From Maribellus sediminis (lineage in GTDB: Bacteria; Bacteroidota; Bacteroidia; Bacteroidales; Prolixibacteraceae), in NCBI RefSeq assembly GCF_011799805.1, contig NZ_WXUB01000003.1, positions 186,001-250,000 on the forward strand: DNA of 64,000 nucleotides, given 5' to 3'. Numbering within the stretch: the stretch's first letter is position 1; each line of letters starts with the position of its first letter. The translations under genes were made by a program, and so were the position numbers. The notes under the pieces were generated by a model. It was not told the DNA's origin and searched no databases. It saw only the letters and a program-made list of their open reading frames with translations. Below are positions 33,148-42,156 of the stretch, piece after piece.

Positions 33148-35922
33148 ATGCCAGAAGCCGGTCAACAAAAACTATTTCTTCTCGATGCTTTTGCATTGAT
33201 CTACCGCAGTTATTTTGCTTTTATCCGCAATCCACGTTTCAACTCGAAAGGTGTAAATACCTCGGCCATGCTGGGTGTTACCAACACAATTGTGCAATTA
33301 CTCGAAAATGAAAAACCGGATTATGTGGGCGTGGTTTTCGATGTGTCGGCACCAACTTTCAGGCACGACATGTACAAGGAATACAAAGCCAACCGCGAAG
33401 AAATGCCGGAAGATCTCAGGAAGTCAATTCCCTATATCCGGAAGATCATTGAAGCTTTTAATATTCCGATTATCGAAAAAGCGGGTTACGAAGCCGACGA
33501 TGTGATCGGGACCCTGGCAAAAAAAGCGGAAAAAGAAGGTTTTACCACTTACATGATGACACCCGACAAAGACTATGCGCAGCTGGTTTCGGAACAGGTG
33601 CTGATGTTCAAACCCGGAAAAGCCGGTGGCGATGCGGAAGTGTGGGGCATGAACGAGGTGAAGGAGAATTTTGGCATCGAACGGGCTGAGCAGATGATAG
33701 ATATTCTTGGTTTGATGGGCGATTCAGCCGATAACATTCCGGGATGTCCCGGCATTGGTCCCAAGACTGCGCAAAAACTTATTGGAGAATTCGGGAGTAT
33801 TGACGGCATTTACGAGAATATCGATAAACTGAAGGGCAAGCAAAAAGAAAACCTGGTAGAACACGAAGAACAGGTTCGCTTATCACGGACACTGGCCACC
33901 ATTATTACTGATGTACCGATTGAGTTTGACAAAAAAGGACTCACTCACGAAGAATTCCACAAAGAAGACCTGAGAAAGTTGTTCGAAGAACTGGAATTTA
34001 AATCGCTGATTGCGCGCCTTGGCTTAAGCGATGCGCAACCGGAAATGGCCTTTCAGGGCACGCTCTTCGGTACTCCGGAAACGGCAACACCGATAGAAAC
34101 AAAATCAGTACAGACAATAGAAACTGTCCCTCATCAATATTACCTGGTTGAAACCGAGATGCAAAGGGCAAGCTTGCGTGCCGAACTTTCGGTACAAAAG
34201 GAGTTTTGTTTCGACACCGAAACCACGGGTCTTGACCCGCACACAGCTGAAATTGTTTGCATGTCGTTCGCGTTCCGGACTCATGAAGCTTATTGTGTTA
34301 CTCTGCCTAAAAAACGCGAGGAAGCGCAAAAAATCATGGACGAATTCCGCGAGGTTTTTGCCGATGAAAAGGTGGTGAAAATCGGGCAGAACATTAAGTA
34401 CGATATCCTGATTCTGAATAATTACAACATCCCGGTTAAAGGGAAATTGTACGATACCATGTTGGCTCACTATCTTATTCAGCCCGACATGAAACACAAC
34501 CTCGACCAGTTGTGCCTGCAATATTTGAATTACGAAAAAGTGCACACCGAGGAGCTGATTGGGAAAAAAGGAAAAAACCAGTTGACCATGCGGTCGGTTT
34601 CAAATGAAAAGTTGCGCGATTATGCCTGCGAAGATGCCGATCTCACGCTGCAGCTGAAACTGGCCATCGATCCGGAACTGGATAAAGCCAACGTTCGTGA
34701 ACTTTTTGATAGCATTGAAATGCCACTGGTACCGGTGCTGGCAAAAATGGAAAGTGCAGGTGTAAAACTCAATTCAGATGAACTGAACAAATATGCCGTT
34801 GACCTGCGCGAACAGATTATTCAGCTCGAAAAAGAAATTATTGAACTGGCCGGGGAAGATTTTAACGTATCGTCGCCAAAACAGATGGGGCCAATATTGT
34901 TTGAAAAGCTGAAGATCGACAGTAACGCGAAAAAGACAAAAACCAAGCAGTACTCCACTTCAGAAGATGTGTTGATACGATTGGTGGACCGTCACCCGAT
35001 CGTACAAAAAATACTGGATTACCGCGGACTGAAGAAATTGCTATCGACCTATGTTGAAGCCCTGCCCTTGCTGGTAGACAAGCAAACCGGGAAAATACAT
35101 ACTTCGTACAACCAAGCCATTGCAGCTACAGGCCGACTGAGTTCGGTGAATCCGAACCTGCAAAACATCCCTATCCGCGATGCTGCCGGCCGCGAGATCA
35201 GAAAAGCATTTATTCCTTCGGATGATGAGCATGTTTTTTTATCGGCCGACTACTCGCAAATCGAACTTCGGATTATGGCAGCGCTAAGCGAAGATGAAGA
35301 AATGAAACGCGCCTTTAACGAGGGCAAGGACATTCACTCGATCACCGCTGCTAAAATTTATAAAATACCGGAAGATCAGGTTGATTCCGACATGCGGAGA
35401 AAAGCCAAAACAGCCAACTTTGGAATTATCTACGGAATTTCGGCTTTTGGATTGGCGCAACGACTCAACATCTCGCGCACCGAAGCCAAGGAATTGATCG
35501 ATGGCTATTTCGAGAGCTTTCCGAAGATCAAAGAGTTTATGGACAAGCAAATAAAACTGGCGCAGGAGCAGGGTTTTGTGGAGACCATCAAAAGCCGCCG
35601 TCGTTATTTAAATGACATCAACTCGGCAAATGCTGTGGTTCGCGGAATGGCTGAACGAAATGCGATTAATGCTCCAATTCAGGGATCGGCTGCCGATATC
35701 ATTAAAATCGCGATGATCAATATTCACCGCGAAATGGAGGCGCAAAAGCTACAATCGAACATGATCCTTCAGGTGCATGACGAATTAAATTTTGATGTGT
35801 ACAAACCGGAACTGGAAGCGATGAAAAAGCTGGTAAAAACAAATATGGAGAACGCCGTAAACATTGGCGTTCAGTTGATTGTTGAAATGAACGCAGCAAG
35901 TAACTGGCTCGATGCACACTAA
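33148..35922 (+). CDS. polA: DNA polymerase I
   Basis: The 924-residue enzyme has all three activities. The 5'-3' exonuclease covers residues 1 to about 290 ('FLLDAFALIYRSYFAF', 'KAGYEADDVIGTLA', 'GDSADNIPGCPGIGPKTA'). The 3'-5' exonuclease begins near 345 with 'FCFDTETTGLDP', and its DEDD residues appear intact ('IGQNIKYD', 'YACEDADLT'). The polymerase domain includes motif A 'FLSADYSQIELRIMAAL' near 697, motif B 'RRKAKTANFGIIYGIS' and motif C 'QVHDELNFD' near 875. Full length and complete, it serves replication and repair. A 52-residue ORF starts three bases after its stop. Confidence 0.97.
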   Translation: MPEAGQQKLFLLDAFALIYRSYFAFIRNPRFNSKGVNTSAMLGVTNTIVQLLENEKPDYVGVVFDVSAPTFRHDMYKEYKANREEMPEDLRKSIPYIRKIIEAFNIPIIEKAGYEADDVIGTLAKKAEKEGFTTYMMTPDKDYAQLVSEQVLMFKPGKAGGDAEVWGMNEVKENFGIERAEQMIDILGLMGDSADNIPGCPGIGPKTAQKLIGEFGSIDGIYENIDKLKGKQKENLVEHEEQVRLSRTLATIITDVPIEFDKKGLTHEEFHKEDLRKLFEELEFKSLIARLGLSDAQPEMAFQGTLFGTPETATPIETKSVQTIETVPHQYYLVETEMQRASLRAELSVQKEFCFDTETTGLDPHTAEIVCMSFAFRTHEAYCVTLPKKREEAQKIMDEFREVFADEKVVKIGQNIKYDILILNNYNIPVKGKLYDTMLAHYLIQPDMKHNLDQLCLQYLNYEKVHTEELIGKKGKNQLTMRSVSNEKLRDYACEDADLTLQLKLAIDPELDKANVRELFDSIEMPLVPVLAKMESAGVKLNSDELNKYAVDLREQIIQLEKEIIELAGEDFNVSSPKQMGPILFEKLKIDSNAKKTKTKQYSTSEDVLIRLVDRHPIVQKILDYRGLKKLLSTYVEALPLLVDKQTGKIHTSYNQAIAATGRLSSVNPNLQNIPIRDAAGREIRKAFIPSDDEHVFLSADYSQIELRIMAALSEDEEMKRAFNEGKDIHSITAAKIYKIPEDQVDSDMRRKAKTANFGIIYGISAFGLAQRLNISRTEAKELIDGYFESFPKIKEFMDKQIKLAQEQGFVETIKSRRRYLNDINSANAVVRGMAERNAINAPIQGSAADIIKIAMINIHREMEAQKLQSNMILQVHDELNFDVYKPELEAMKKLVKTNMENAVNIGVQLIVEMNAASNWLDAH

Positions 35923-35925
35923 AAA

Positions 35926-36084
35926 ATGATCGACGTAATAGTAACAGAAGAGGATTACAGGGAAGCTTTGGAACGTTTTCTACAGATTGGCGGAGCGCCA
36001 AAAAGCGAAGAAGAACTGTGGGAAATGTACCAACTTATGAGGCTTATGGAGGAATACGAAGACAAAAACTGCCGTTTCGATTAA
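35926..36084 (+). CDS. Small 52-residue protein resembling a HigA antitoxin N-terminus
   Basis: This short ORF starts at ATG 35926, three bases after the polA stop, and ends with TAA at 36082-36084. The sequence 'TEEDYREALERFLQIGGAPK' followed by 'SEEELWEMYQLMRLMEEYED' resembles the short helical segment that precedes the HTH domain in HigA-type antitoxins (pattern EADYEAALARIEEL..., ELLATLVEAYEDKH...). The DNA-binding domain is absent and no HigB-like toxin is adjacent. It is probably co-transcribed with polA and overlaps the convergent dihydrouridine synthase gene by four bases. Being real is supported by the acidic, codon-like composition and the spacing; function is unknown. Confidence 0.6.
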   Translation: MIDVIVTEEDYREALERFLQIGGAPKSEEELWEMYQLMRLMEEYEDKNCRFD

Positions 36085-37028
36085 CAAGTCTGTTTTAACG
36101 TAGCATCCCGAAAAGCCAGCATAGCCTCGCGCTGAACATCTGTAATACTTTTCGACTTTTTTATTTTCTTGAATATCCGTGCATGATCATCAAAGTGCAG
36201 ACTAAAATAAATCCAGAACTGCTTTAATTTATTCAGTGCATTCCCCGGATTATCGGCGGCCTGTAAATATGCTTCCACAATGCCGGCATGAAAATGTTGC
36301 AGCGTAAACCGCTTTTCAGCATCTGTAAATCGCCAACCTTTTATCTCGGCCGGAAGAAAAACGTTCATCAACACACCTCGCCCCAGCATCCAGTCGCTAA
36401 CAGCAGAAAACTGCTCCGACCGACGTTGAAAATCGTCTACCGAAAAAATATCACCGTTGTATACTACCGGATGCTCTGATCTCTCGAGAGCGATCTGAAA
36501 AGCCATTTCGTTGACCGTTCCTTTGTACAACTGTTTGGCCACCCTGGCATGTACAATGATCTCACTAAGCGGATAGTCATTCAGCACCGAAATTACTTGC
36601 TCAATTTCGCTCGGATCGTTCAATCCGGCTCGCAGCTTTACTGAGAGCTTCAGTTTAAACTGTTCAAAAAAAGTATCCAGAATCGGCTTTAAACTTTCGG
36701 GATTTTGCAACAATGCCGAACCCCGCCCCCGGTTGGTAACCATTGGATACGGGCAGCCAAGGTTCAGGTTTACTTCGGCATAACCGTAGTTTTTTAATAT
36801 TGAACCCAACAATTCAGTCTCTTGTGCATCGCGAACCAAAATTTGAGGAACAGCACGTCCGTACAGATTATTTCCCGGAAGAATTTCGCGTTCGTACTTG
36901 CGAACGATCTGTTCGTTCTGAACAGTAACATAGGGAATAAAATAAGCATCGACACTGCTAAAAATACCGGCATAAACTTTTCGGTAGATATAATCGGTGA
37001 AGCCTTGTATCGGTGCCAGGTAAATCAT
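36081..37028 (-). CDS. tRNA-dihydrouridine synthase family protein (second copy)
   Basis: The 315-residue protein belongs to the Dus TIM-barrel family: 'IYLAPIQGFTDYIYRKVY' at the N-terminus, the catalytic cysteine near residue 92 in 'NLNLGCPYPMVTNRGRGSAL', 'LSVKLRAGLNDPSEI', 'IIVHARVAKQLYKG' and 'HPVVYNGDIFSVDDF', then 'WMLGRGVLMN'. The 'GCPYPMV' and 'PIQGFTD' spellings and shorter length set it apart from the DusB at 7681-8694. It may modify a different D-loop position, closer to the DusC type. It is monocistronic and divergent from the DUF4271 gene. Confidence 0.88.
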   Translation of the reverse strand: MIYLAPIQGFTDYIYRKVYAGIFSSVDAYFIPYVTVQNEQIVRKYEREILPGNNLYGRAVPQILVRDAQETELLGSILKNYGYAEVNLNLGCPYPMVTNRGRGSALLQNPESLKPILDTFFEQFKLKLSVKLRAGLNDPSEIEQVISVLNDYPLSEIIVHARVAKQLYKGTVNEMAFQIALERSEHPVVYNGDIFSVDDFQRRSEQFSAVSDWMLGRGVLMNVFLPAEIKGWRFTDAEKRFTLQHFHAGIVEAYLQAADNPGNALNKLKQFWIYFSLHFDDHARIFKKIKKSKSITDVQREAMLAFRDATLKQTC

Positions 37029-37126
37029 CTAATTTATTGCAATAAAATCCGGAATTAAAATACATATTTCAACAATACCTTGTTTTCGCCAGTGTTGAAA
37101 TAAAATTTATAAGCCAACAAATTTGG

Positions 37127-37134
37127 TATCTTTG
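37127..37134 (+). promoter_or_regulatory. Bacteroidota -7 promoter element of DUF4271-hemD
   Basis: TATCTTTG is an exact TAnnTTTG match placed 13 bp before ATG 37147. It lies inside a longer possible reading frame that starts at TTG 37123, which argues that the ATG is the true start. Confidence 0.6.
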
Positions 37135-37146
37135 CCCGACGAAAGT

Positions 37147-38109
37147 ATGGATGCCCGCTTTACATATCAGCAAGACAGTACACAGGCAAAAAGCTTGTTG
37201 GATCAGGTTCCGCAAAAGAACAGTCTTACCATTGAGCTTAAGCCTGTTTCGATAATGGATCTAAATGAACAACCAAGACAAAGCGTGGAAAGTACCAAAA
37301 CTGAAACTCCAAAATATACAGTTGAGCAAATTCGAAACTGGCGCTTACAACAAGATCATAAATTACCTACCGACAGTTCGAAGTTTATTTCTTCGCGGTT
37401 GGATATGCAATTGTTGCAAACCGAAACCATCGACAATAAACTTATTTTACCCGAACGCAGCAAACCAGATACCGGTACCGACTGGCTGACGGTATTGCTT
37501 TTTGTTGGGATTTTACTGTTTGCTACCATCCGTTATTCCTATATAAAATACATTAAACATTTGTTTACTTCGCTGGTAAACTATCCAACAGCGGTTCGTA
37601 TGTGGCAGGAAAGCAATTACCCGGCCTCGCATGCAGCCTATCGTCTCGACGTAATTTTTTACCTCACATTATCGATATTTGTGTATCAAACTCTTACCTA
37701 TTTCGAAGTATCGAGGGCAAGCAATAAGCTAAGTTATTTTGCCATTGTTATTAGTGGTGTTCTCATTTATTTTTTTGGGAAAAAGTTACTTTACAAATCG
37801 CTGGGATTGCTGTTCGAAACCAAAACTGAAACCCTCGAATTCATTTTTAACACCGATAATACCTTCAGAGCGTTGGGATTAGTACTCCTTCCTCTCATTG
37901 CATTAGTATCGTTTTCTCCTGCGCAAAGCCCTCTTTTCCTGATCGTTACGGGTATTATTATAGTACTTGCATTTTATGCGATCATACTTCAAAGAGGTGT
38001 TTTAATTTTATTGAAGAAACAATTTTCTATATTTTATCTCTTTTTATACCTTTGTACCCTTGAATTTTTACCCTTGCTTTTAATTTATAAAGTAGTTGTA
38101 GTTGAATAG
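37147..38109 (+). CDS. DUF4271 membrane protein
   Basis: The protein has about 320 residues from ATG 37147. The N-terminal 110 residues are polar and probably outside the membrane. From about residue 115 there are several hydrophobic helices: 'WLTVLLFVGILLFATI', 'VIFYLTLSIFVYQTLTYF', 'LSYFAIVISGVLIYFFG', 'LVLLPLIALVSF', 'LFLIVTGIIIVLAFYAIIL' and 'FSIFYLFLYLCTLEFLPLLLI'. This layout is that of DUF4271, a Bacteroidota-only family with unknown role. The gene precedes hemD (31-bp gap), a linkage I associate with this phylum. Confidence 0.82.
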   Translation: MDARFTYQQDSTQAKSLLDQVPQKNSLTIELKPVSIMDLNEQPRQSVESTKTETPKYTVEQIRNWRLQQDHKLPTDSSKFISSRLDMQLLQTETIDNKLILPERSKPDTGTDWLTVLLFVGILLFATIRYSYIKYIKHLFTSLVNYPTAVRMWQESNYPASHAAYRLDVIFYLTLSIFVYQTLTYFEVSRASNKLSYFAIVISGVLIYFFGKKLLYKSLGLLFETKTETLEFIFNTDNTFRALGLVLLPLIALVSFSPAQSPLFLIVTGIIIVLAFYAIILQRGVLILLKKQFSIFYLFLYLCTLEFLPLLLIYKVVVVE

Positions 38110-38140
38110 AAGGGGAATGTTTCATTAAAAGCATAAAACT

Positions 38141-38887
38141 TTGAAAGTCAAGAGCATTTTAGTTTCACAGCCGGAGCCACAAACAGCAAAGTCTCCTTAT
38201 TTTGAATTAGCCGAGCGAAATGGTTTGAAGATCGATTTCAGGCCGTTCATTCAGGTTGAAGGCGTGCCTGCCAAAGAATTCCGCCAGACACGTATCCAGG
38301 TGCTGGATCACACTGCGGTAATTTTTACCAGTCGTACAGCCATCGACCACTATTTCAGAATTTGCCAGGAATTGCGCCTTACGGTTCCAGACACCATGAA
38401 GTACTTCTGCATTTCGGAAGCAACCGCATTCTATCTGCAGAAATACATAGTTTATCGGAAGCGTAAGATTTTTTATGCCAACGGTAAATTCGCCGATCTC
38501 ACCAGTGTGATGAAAAAGCATGCCGATGAGCGCTTTTTGGTACCACTTTCCGACATCCACAAACAGGAAATTCCTGAGTTGCTTGACAAAGGTGGCTATA
38601 AGTATACAAAAGCAATTTTGTACAGAACTGTAAGTGCCGATCTTTCTGATCTTGCCGATATTAAATACGATGTATTGGTATTCTTCAGCCCGTCAGGGAT
38701 CAAATCACTGTTTCAGAATTTCCCTGACTTTGAGCAAAACAGTACACGTATTGCCTGCTTTGGTCCTTCAACAGCCAAGGCGGTTCACGATGCCGGACTT
38801 CGACTCGATATTGAAGCTCCTACTGCACAGGCACCATCAATGACAATGGCGCTAGAGCAGTACATTAAAAAGAACAATAAAAACTAA
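38141..38887 (+). CDS. hemD: Uroporphyrinogen-III synthase family protein (HemD)
   Basis: The 248-residue protein has the two-lobed HemD pattern: 'ILVSQPEPQTAKSPYFELAE', 'AVIFTSRTAIDHYFRICQEL', 'YFCISEATAFYL', 'ERFLVPLSDIH', 'VLVFFSPSGIKSLFQNFPDF', 'RIACFGPSTAKAVHDAGLRL' and 'APTAQAPSMTMALEQYI'. HemD closes the tetrapyrrole ring in haem synthesis. Sequence conservation is always low in this family. The start appears to be TTG at 38141, because no ATG or GTG keeps the frame nearby. It lies between DUF4271 and rnpA. Confidence 0.85.
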   Translation: MKVKSILVSQPEPQTAKSPYFELAERNGLKIDFRPFIQVEGVPAKEFRQTRIQVLDHTAVIFTSRTAIDHYFRICQELRLTVPDTMKYFCISEATAFYLQKYIVYRKRKIFYANGKFADLTSVMKKHADERFLVPLSDIHKQEIPELLDKGGYKYTKAILYRTVSADLSDLADIKYDVLVFFSPSGIKSLFQNFPDFEQNSTRIACFGPSTAKAVHDAGLRLDIEAPTAQAPSMTMALEQYIKKNNKN

Positions 38888-38900
38888 AGCGAAAAATACA

Positions 38901-38908
38901 TACTTTTG
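38901..38908 (+). promoter_or_regulatory. Bacteroidota -7 promoter element of rnpA
   Basis: TACTTTTG matches TAnnTTTG exactly and lies 24 bp before the rnpA ATG at 38932 and about 14 bp after the hemD stop. Confidence 0.55.
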
Positions 38909-38931
38909 AAAGGCTGTTCGTCGACTGACGG

Positions 38932-39369
38932 ATGGCCTTTACTTTTTCAATGGAAAACAAGGCGGAAATAACAACCACACAATCCCACTCTTTTAAGAAA
39001 GAAGAACGGCTTTGCAGTAAAAAAATCATCGACCGTCTTTTTTCTGAAGGCCAGTCGTTTCTCGCCTATCCCATAAAAGTCGTGTTTCTGCCAACAGAGT
39101 TGAATACTACTTTTCCGGTTCAGGCCGGTTTTACGGTTAGCAAGAAAAGCTTCAAACGAGCTGTTAAGCGAAACCGCATAAAGCGCCTGATGCGCGAAGC
39201 GTATCGCTTACACAAACACGAACTCTACCGGCAACTTAATGATCGCCAACTTGCCGTATTCTTTATATTTATTGGCAAAGAATTACCTGCCTATTCTTCA
39301 ATAGAAGCCGGCTTCAAAAAAGCCTTCGATAAATTAATAAAGCAGTTGGAAGTTCCTTCCGATCATTAA
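38932..39369 (+). CDS. rnpA: Ribonuclease P protein component
   Basis: The 145-residue basic protein binds RNase P RNA and aids tRNA 5' maturation. The family signature is 'RAVKRNRIKRLMREAYRLHK' in the middle, preceded by 'LCSKKIIDRLFSEGQSFLAY' and 'AGFTVSKKSFKRAVKR'. ATG 38950 (six codons later) is an alternative start. In many Bacteroidota rnpA is followed by yidD, but here the next gene is a convergent ppa, so yidD is not in this cluster. Confidence 0.93.
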   Translation: MAFTFSMENKAEITTTQSHSFKKEERLCSKKIIDRLFSEGQSFLAYPIKVVFLPTELNTTFPVQAGFTVSKKSFKRAVKRNRIKRLMREAYRLHKHELYRQLNDRQLAVFFIFIGKELPAYSSIEAGFKKAFDKLIKQLEVPSDH

Positions 39370-39385
39370 ATTCAACATTGAAGTA

Positions 39386-39414
39386 AAGAAAAAACCCCGC
39401 CAAGAAGACGGGGT
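39386..39414 (-). terminator. Rho-independent terminator of ppa
   Basis: On the minus strand ACCCCG and CGGGGT (39394-39414) pair across a 9-nt loop and run into a T-rich tract. It lies 27 bp beyond the ppa stop and faces rnpA. Confidence 0.85.
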
Positions 39415-39440
39415 CACTATATTCTGTTAAAAATATTCTG

Positions 39441-40103
39441 CTAAAGTAATTTGCCCAGGTTAGCAAATTTGTTGTTGTAGTCTTCAACCGACAGTCGAAC
39501 AACTTCGAGCGCTTCTTCAGCTCCATAAGTTGCCGTGATTTCGGTATTGCTGTCAACTCCGGGCATATCTTTATAAGTAAGGAAGTAGTGCTCGAGACGT
39601 TGAATAACAACTGACGGAACTTCGCTTACATCTTTAAAATGACCGTAAACGGTGTCGTTGTCCAGAACTGCAATAATTTTATCATCGGCCTGATTACCGT
39701 CAATCATTCTGAAACCGCCAATCGGACGGGCAGTCACCAACAAATCGCCATGTGCGAGATCTTTTTCGGTTAGCACACAAATATCAATTGGGTCGCCATC
39801 GCCCTTTATGTCTTTTCGACCGGTTTTTTTATTGCAATACTCTCCTACTTTATCACCGCAATAAGTCTGTGGGATAAAACCGTAAAGCGCAGGTACCACA
39901 TTCGAAAACTTTTGTGGCCGGTCAACACGCAGGTAACCACTGTCTTTGTCAATCTCGTATTTTACGGTGTCGGTTGAAACAACTTCTATAAATGCGGTAA
40001 GTTCTTCGGGGGCGTTAGGCCCGATATAAACGCCGTGCCAGGGGTGCGATTTATAACGCAGTCCCATCAGTCGTCCAATGGGATCTGAAATTCTGTCTAC
40101 CAT
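39441..40103 (-). CDS. ppa: Inorganic pyrophosphatase, family I
   Basis: The 220-residue soluble enzyme hydrolyses pyrophosphate to drive biosynthetic reactions. The metal-site signature 'DGDPIDICVL' near residue 105 is intact, with 'KYEIDKDSGYLRVDRPQKF', 'ALYGFIPQTYCGDKVGEYC' and 'RPIGGFRMIDGNQADDKIIAV'. It is longer than E. coli Ppa (176 residues), with N-terminal and C-terminal extensions seen in related Bacteroidota. It is monocistronic. The 270-bp upstream gap contains an imperfect hairpin near 40297-40330 (CCGC with ATTCC paired to GGGAAT with GCGG) that belongs to the leader of the divergent FISUMP gene. Confidence 0.94.
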   Translation of the reverse strand: MVDRISDPIGRLMGLRYKSHPWHGVYIGPNAPEELTAFIEVVSTDTVKYEIDKDSGYLRVDRPQKFSNVVPALYGFIPQTYCGDKVGEYCNKKTGRKDIKGDGDPIDICVLTEKDLAHGDLLVTARPIGGFRMIDGNQADDKIIAVLDNDTVYGHFKDVSEVPSVVIQRLEHYFLTYKDMPGVDSNTEITATYGAEEALEVVRLSVEDYNNKFANLGKLL

Positions 40104-40375
40104 ATTGATATATTTAGTTTTATTTCTGAAACCGTTAAAAACGGCGAATGTTCAAAAATAATGTTTCAATTCGATTAAATTGTGTTTTGGGAATTGATAA
40201 TAATGAAGTCTTACATTATTCGGCAATATTAAAAGACTTATTGGTATTGTATTATTGCTAATTTCGTCCTAACTTGCTTATAGTTATTCAAATACCTATT
40301 CCGCTTCTATTCCGAAGGGAATGCGGGAGAATATTTCAATAACCTCTATTATTCACACATTAAATTCAAAATTGT

Positions 40376-41464
40376 ATGAAAACAAATGTTAGACTATCAT
40401 TTGGGCTCATCATGCGGACGAGCTCATTTGTGATCGTTGCTCTGTGTGTTTCCGGCACTTTCCAATCGTGCCAGAAAGAGGATGTTGAACTGAATCCGGC
40501 TACACTAAAAAGCGCTGTGGCAAAGGATTATTCTATCGATGGGATTTTGGATGTAGTTTTCGACAGTCAGGTTGTTAGAAGAGAAGGAAAACCTACGATT
40601 GAAAAACTGTCTATTGGAGACTTTAACATTGCTGATTACGATAATTGCTTTGAACTGCATGTTGCGAGTGAGTCGGTGTCAGCTGCCATTATTACTTTTA
40701 ACGATCAGGTATTACTGAACACAGCTGATTTTTCCGGTGGAGAAGTTGATTATTCGCTTCAGCTTTGCGATTTAACAGCAGAATCGGTATTGGAGGTAGA
40801 AATGAGGGGCGAACCAGGTTCTTTACTTAATATCTGGTTGGAAGGGAAAATGACATCCTTCGTTGATGCCCGCGACGGTAAGAGGTACAAGGTGGTCCAG
40901 ATTGGCGACCAGATCTGGATGGAAGAAAACCTCGGTTGGCTTCCAACTGTCAACCTCCGGACAGAGGGATCAGGCGTTGTTCCTCTGTACTATGTTTATG
41001 GTTATGAAGGAACCGATGTTGCAGCCGCAAAAGCAACCGAAAACTATGCCAAATTCGGAGCTTTATACAATTGGCCAGCCGTCGCAAATGCGGCTCCTGC
41101 CGGTTGGCATGTAGCCAGCGACGAAGAATGGAAACAAATGGAAATATTTCTGGGAATGCCGCCCCAAGAAGCTGAAGGAATTGCAAGTCGGGATACCCTT
41201 GGCGGAATATATTTGAAAGGGACAAGCACCTGGTTTGATAATGGCAACGGTACCAACTCCAGCGGGTTTAACGGCCTTTCATGTGGGTATCGTTCCAGCG
41301 CAGGCAACTTCTTTGGCCAGGGGGAATATAACAATTGGTGGACATCAACAGAATTTACACCTGCACTTGCTTATACCCGAAGATTGGTGAATAATGCCGA
41401 TTGGTGCGGAAGAGCGCCGGTTCCGAAAGAATTCGGATTCAATGTACGGTGTATACGTAATTAA
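40376..41464 (+). CDS. FISUMP-domain lipoprotein
   Basis: The 362-residue protein has a long signal region with lipobox 'GTFQSCQKE' (Cys near 32). After a beta-rich middle, the C-terminal half is a Fibrobacter succinogenes major paralogous (FISUMP) domain: 'DGKRYKVVQIGDQIWMEENL', 'KFGALYNWPAVANAAPAGWHV', 'SDEEWKQMEIFLG', 'NSSGFNGLSCGYRSSAGNF' and 'NVRCIRN'. These surface domains are related to the formylglycine-generating enzyme fold and are repeated widely in Bacteroidota, with unknown ligand. No partner gene is adjacent. Confidence 0.88.
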   Translation: MKTNVRLSFGLIMRTSSFVIVALCVSGTFQSCQKEDVELNPATLKSAVAKDYSIDGILDVVFDSQVVRREGKPTIEKLSIGDFNIADYDNCFELHVASESVSAAIITFNDQVLLNTADFSGGEVDYSLQLCDLTAESVLEVEMRGEPGSLLNIWLEGKMTSFVDARDGKRYKVVQIGDQIWMEENLGWLPTVNLRTEGSGVVPLYYVYGYEGTDVAAAKATENYAKFGALYNWPAVANAAPAGWHVASDEEWKQMEIFLGMPPQEAEGIASRDTLGGIYLKGTSTWFDNGNGTNSSGFNGLSCGYRSSAGNFFGQGEYNNWWTSTEFTPALAYTRRLVNNADWCGRAPVPKEFGFNVRCIRN

Positions 41465-41621
41465 AAAATTAATCCTCTTCGAAGAATTTCGGTATTAGAA
41501 GTAGTTCCAAAAAAGATTCCCGGTCTATCCCAATTTTTGAGACTCCACTTTAAAAGTTTGAAATGGGGTGGACTGGTTTCTTTACCAGGTTTCAGTCGAA
41601 AAACACTCGATTGAAAAAAAT

Positions 41622-41840
41622 TTATGCTTTCCCAATTGTATCAAGATATAACTTCTCAACCTTATCACGGGCCCACTGGGTCCGTCGTAAAAACTTCAGG
41701 CTCGATTTTATGCTGGGATCTTTTCGGAAACAATTGATTGGAATCATCTTACCCAATTCTTCAAATCCGTAGTAGCTTACTAAATAAACCACAATGGCCT
41801 CGAGTGTTTTCCCGTGAAGTGGATTATTGGGCTGTTCCAT
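41622..41840 (-). CDS. VF530 family small protein (DUF2132)
   Basis: The 72-residue protein matches the VF530 family closely: '[20 protein letters not shown]' then '[14 protein letters not shown]' and '[20 protein letters not shown]'. The family name comes from a Vibrio fischeri protein of known structure thought to bind DNA; its cellular role is unknown. It is an isolated gene on the minus strand, downstream of a repeat-rich region. Length equals the family norm, so it is complete. Confidence 0.9.
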   Translation of the reverse strand: MEQPNNPLHGKTLEAIVVYLVSYYGFEELGKMIPINCFRKDPSIKSSLKFLRRTQWARDKVEKLYLDTIGKA

Positions 41841-42064
41841 ACATCAACTTTATTTGTAATAGATTCAGCGACAAAGATATTGATTTTGACCAAGCTTCAT
41901 CTTTCAGAATACTAATAAACAAGAGGCTCATATCCTCTCCAAGCCCGAAACAATTTATCTGAAATATTAACAGATATTAGCCACTTTACTGTTTCTCGTA
42001 GCAACCTTAGAATTATGAGACCATTAAAGCATTGCAAAATATTTACAATCAACGTTTCTTCCTT

Positions 42065-42145
42065 CTGGCTGAAAGCCAGAGTTAATTCAGCCCAAGACAA
42101 AGTCTTGGGGATTTTCGCATTCATTTCAGATCGCCCTGAAAGGGC
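42065..42145. repeat. REP hairpin triplet, left flank of the transposase remnant
   Basis: Three hairpins in a row: CTGGC/GCCAG with loop TGAAA (42065-42079), CCCAAGAC/GTCTTGGG (42091-42109) and GCCCTGAAAGGGC (42133-42145). The last is present in inverted orientation on the other side of the transposase remnant at 42626-42638, with the same adjoining AGT. The rest of the 41841-42156 gap shows no gene. Confidence 0.7.
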
Positions 42146-42156
42146 AGTTTAAAAGC

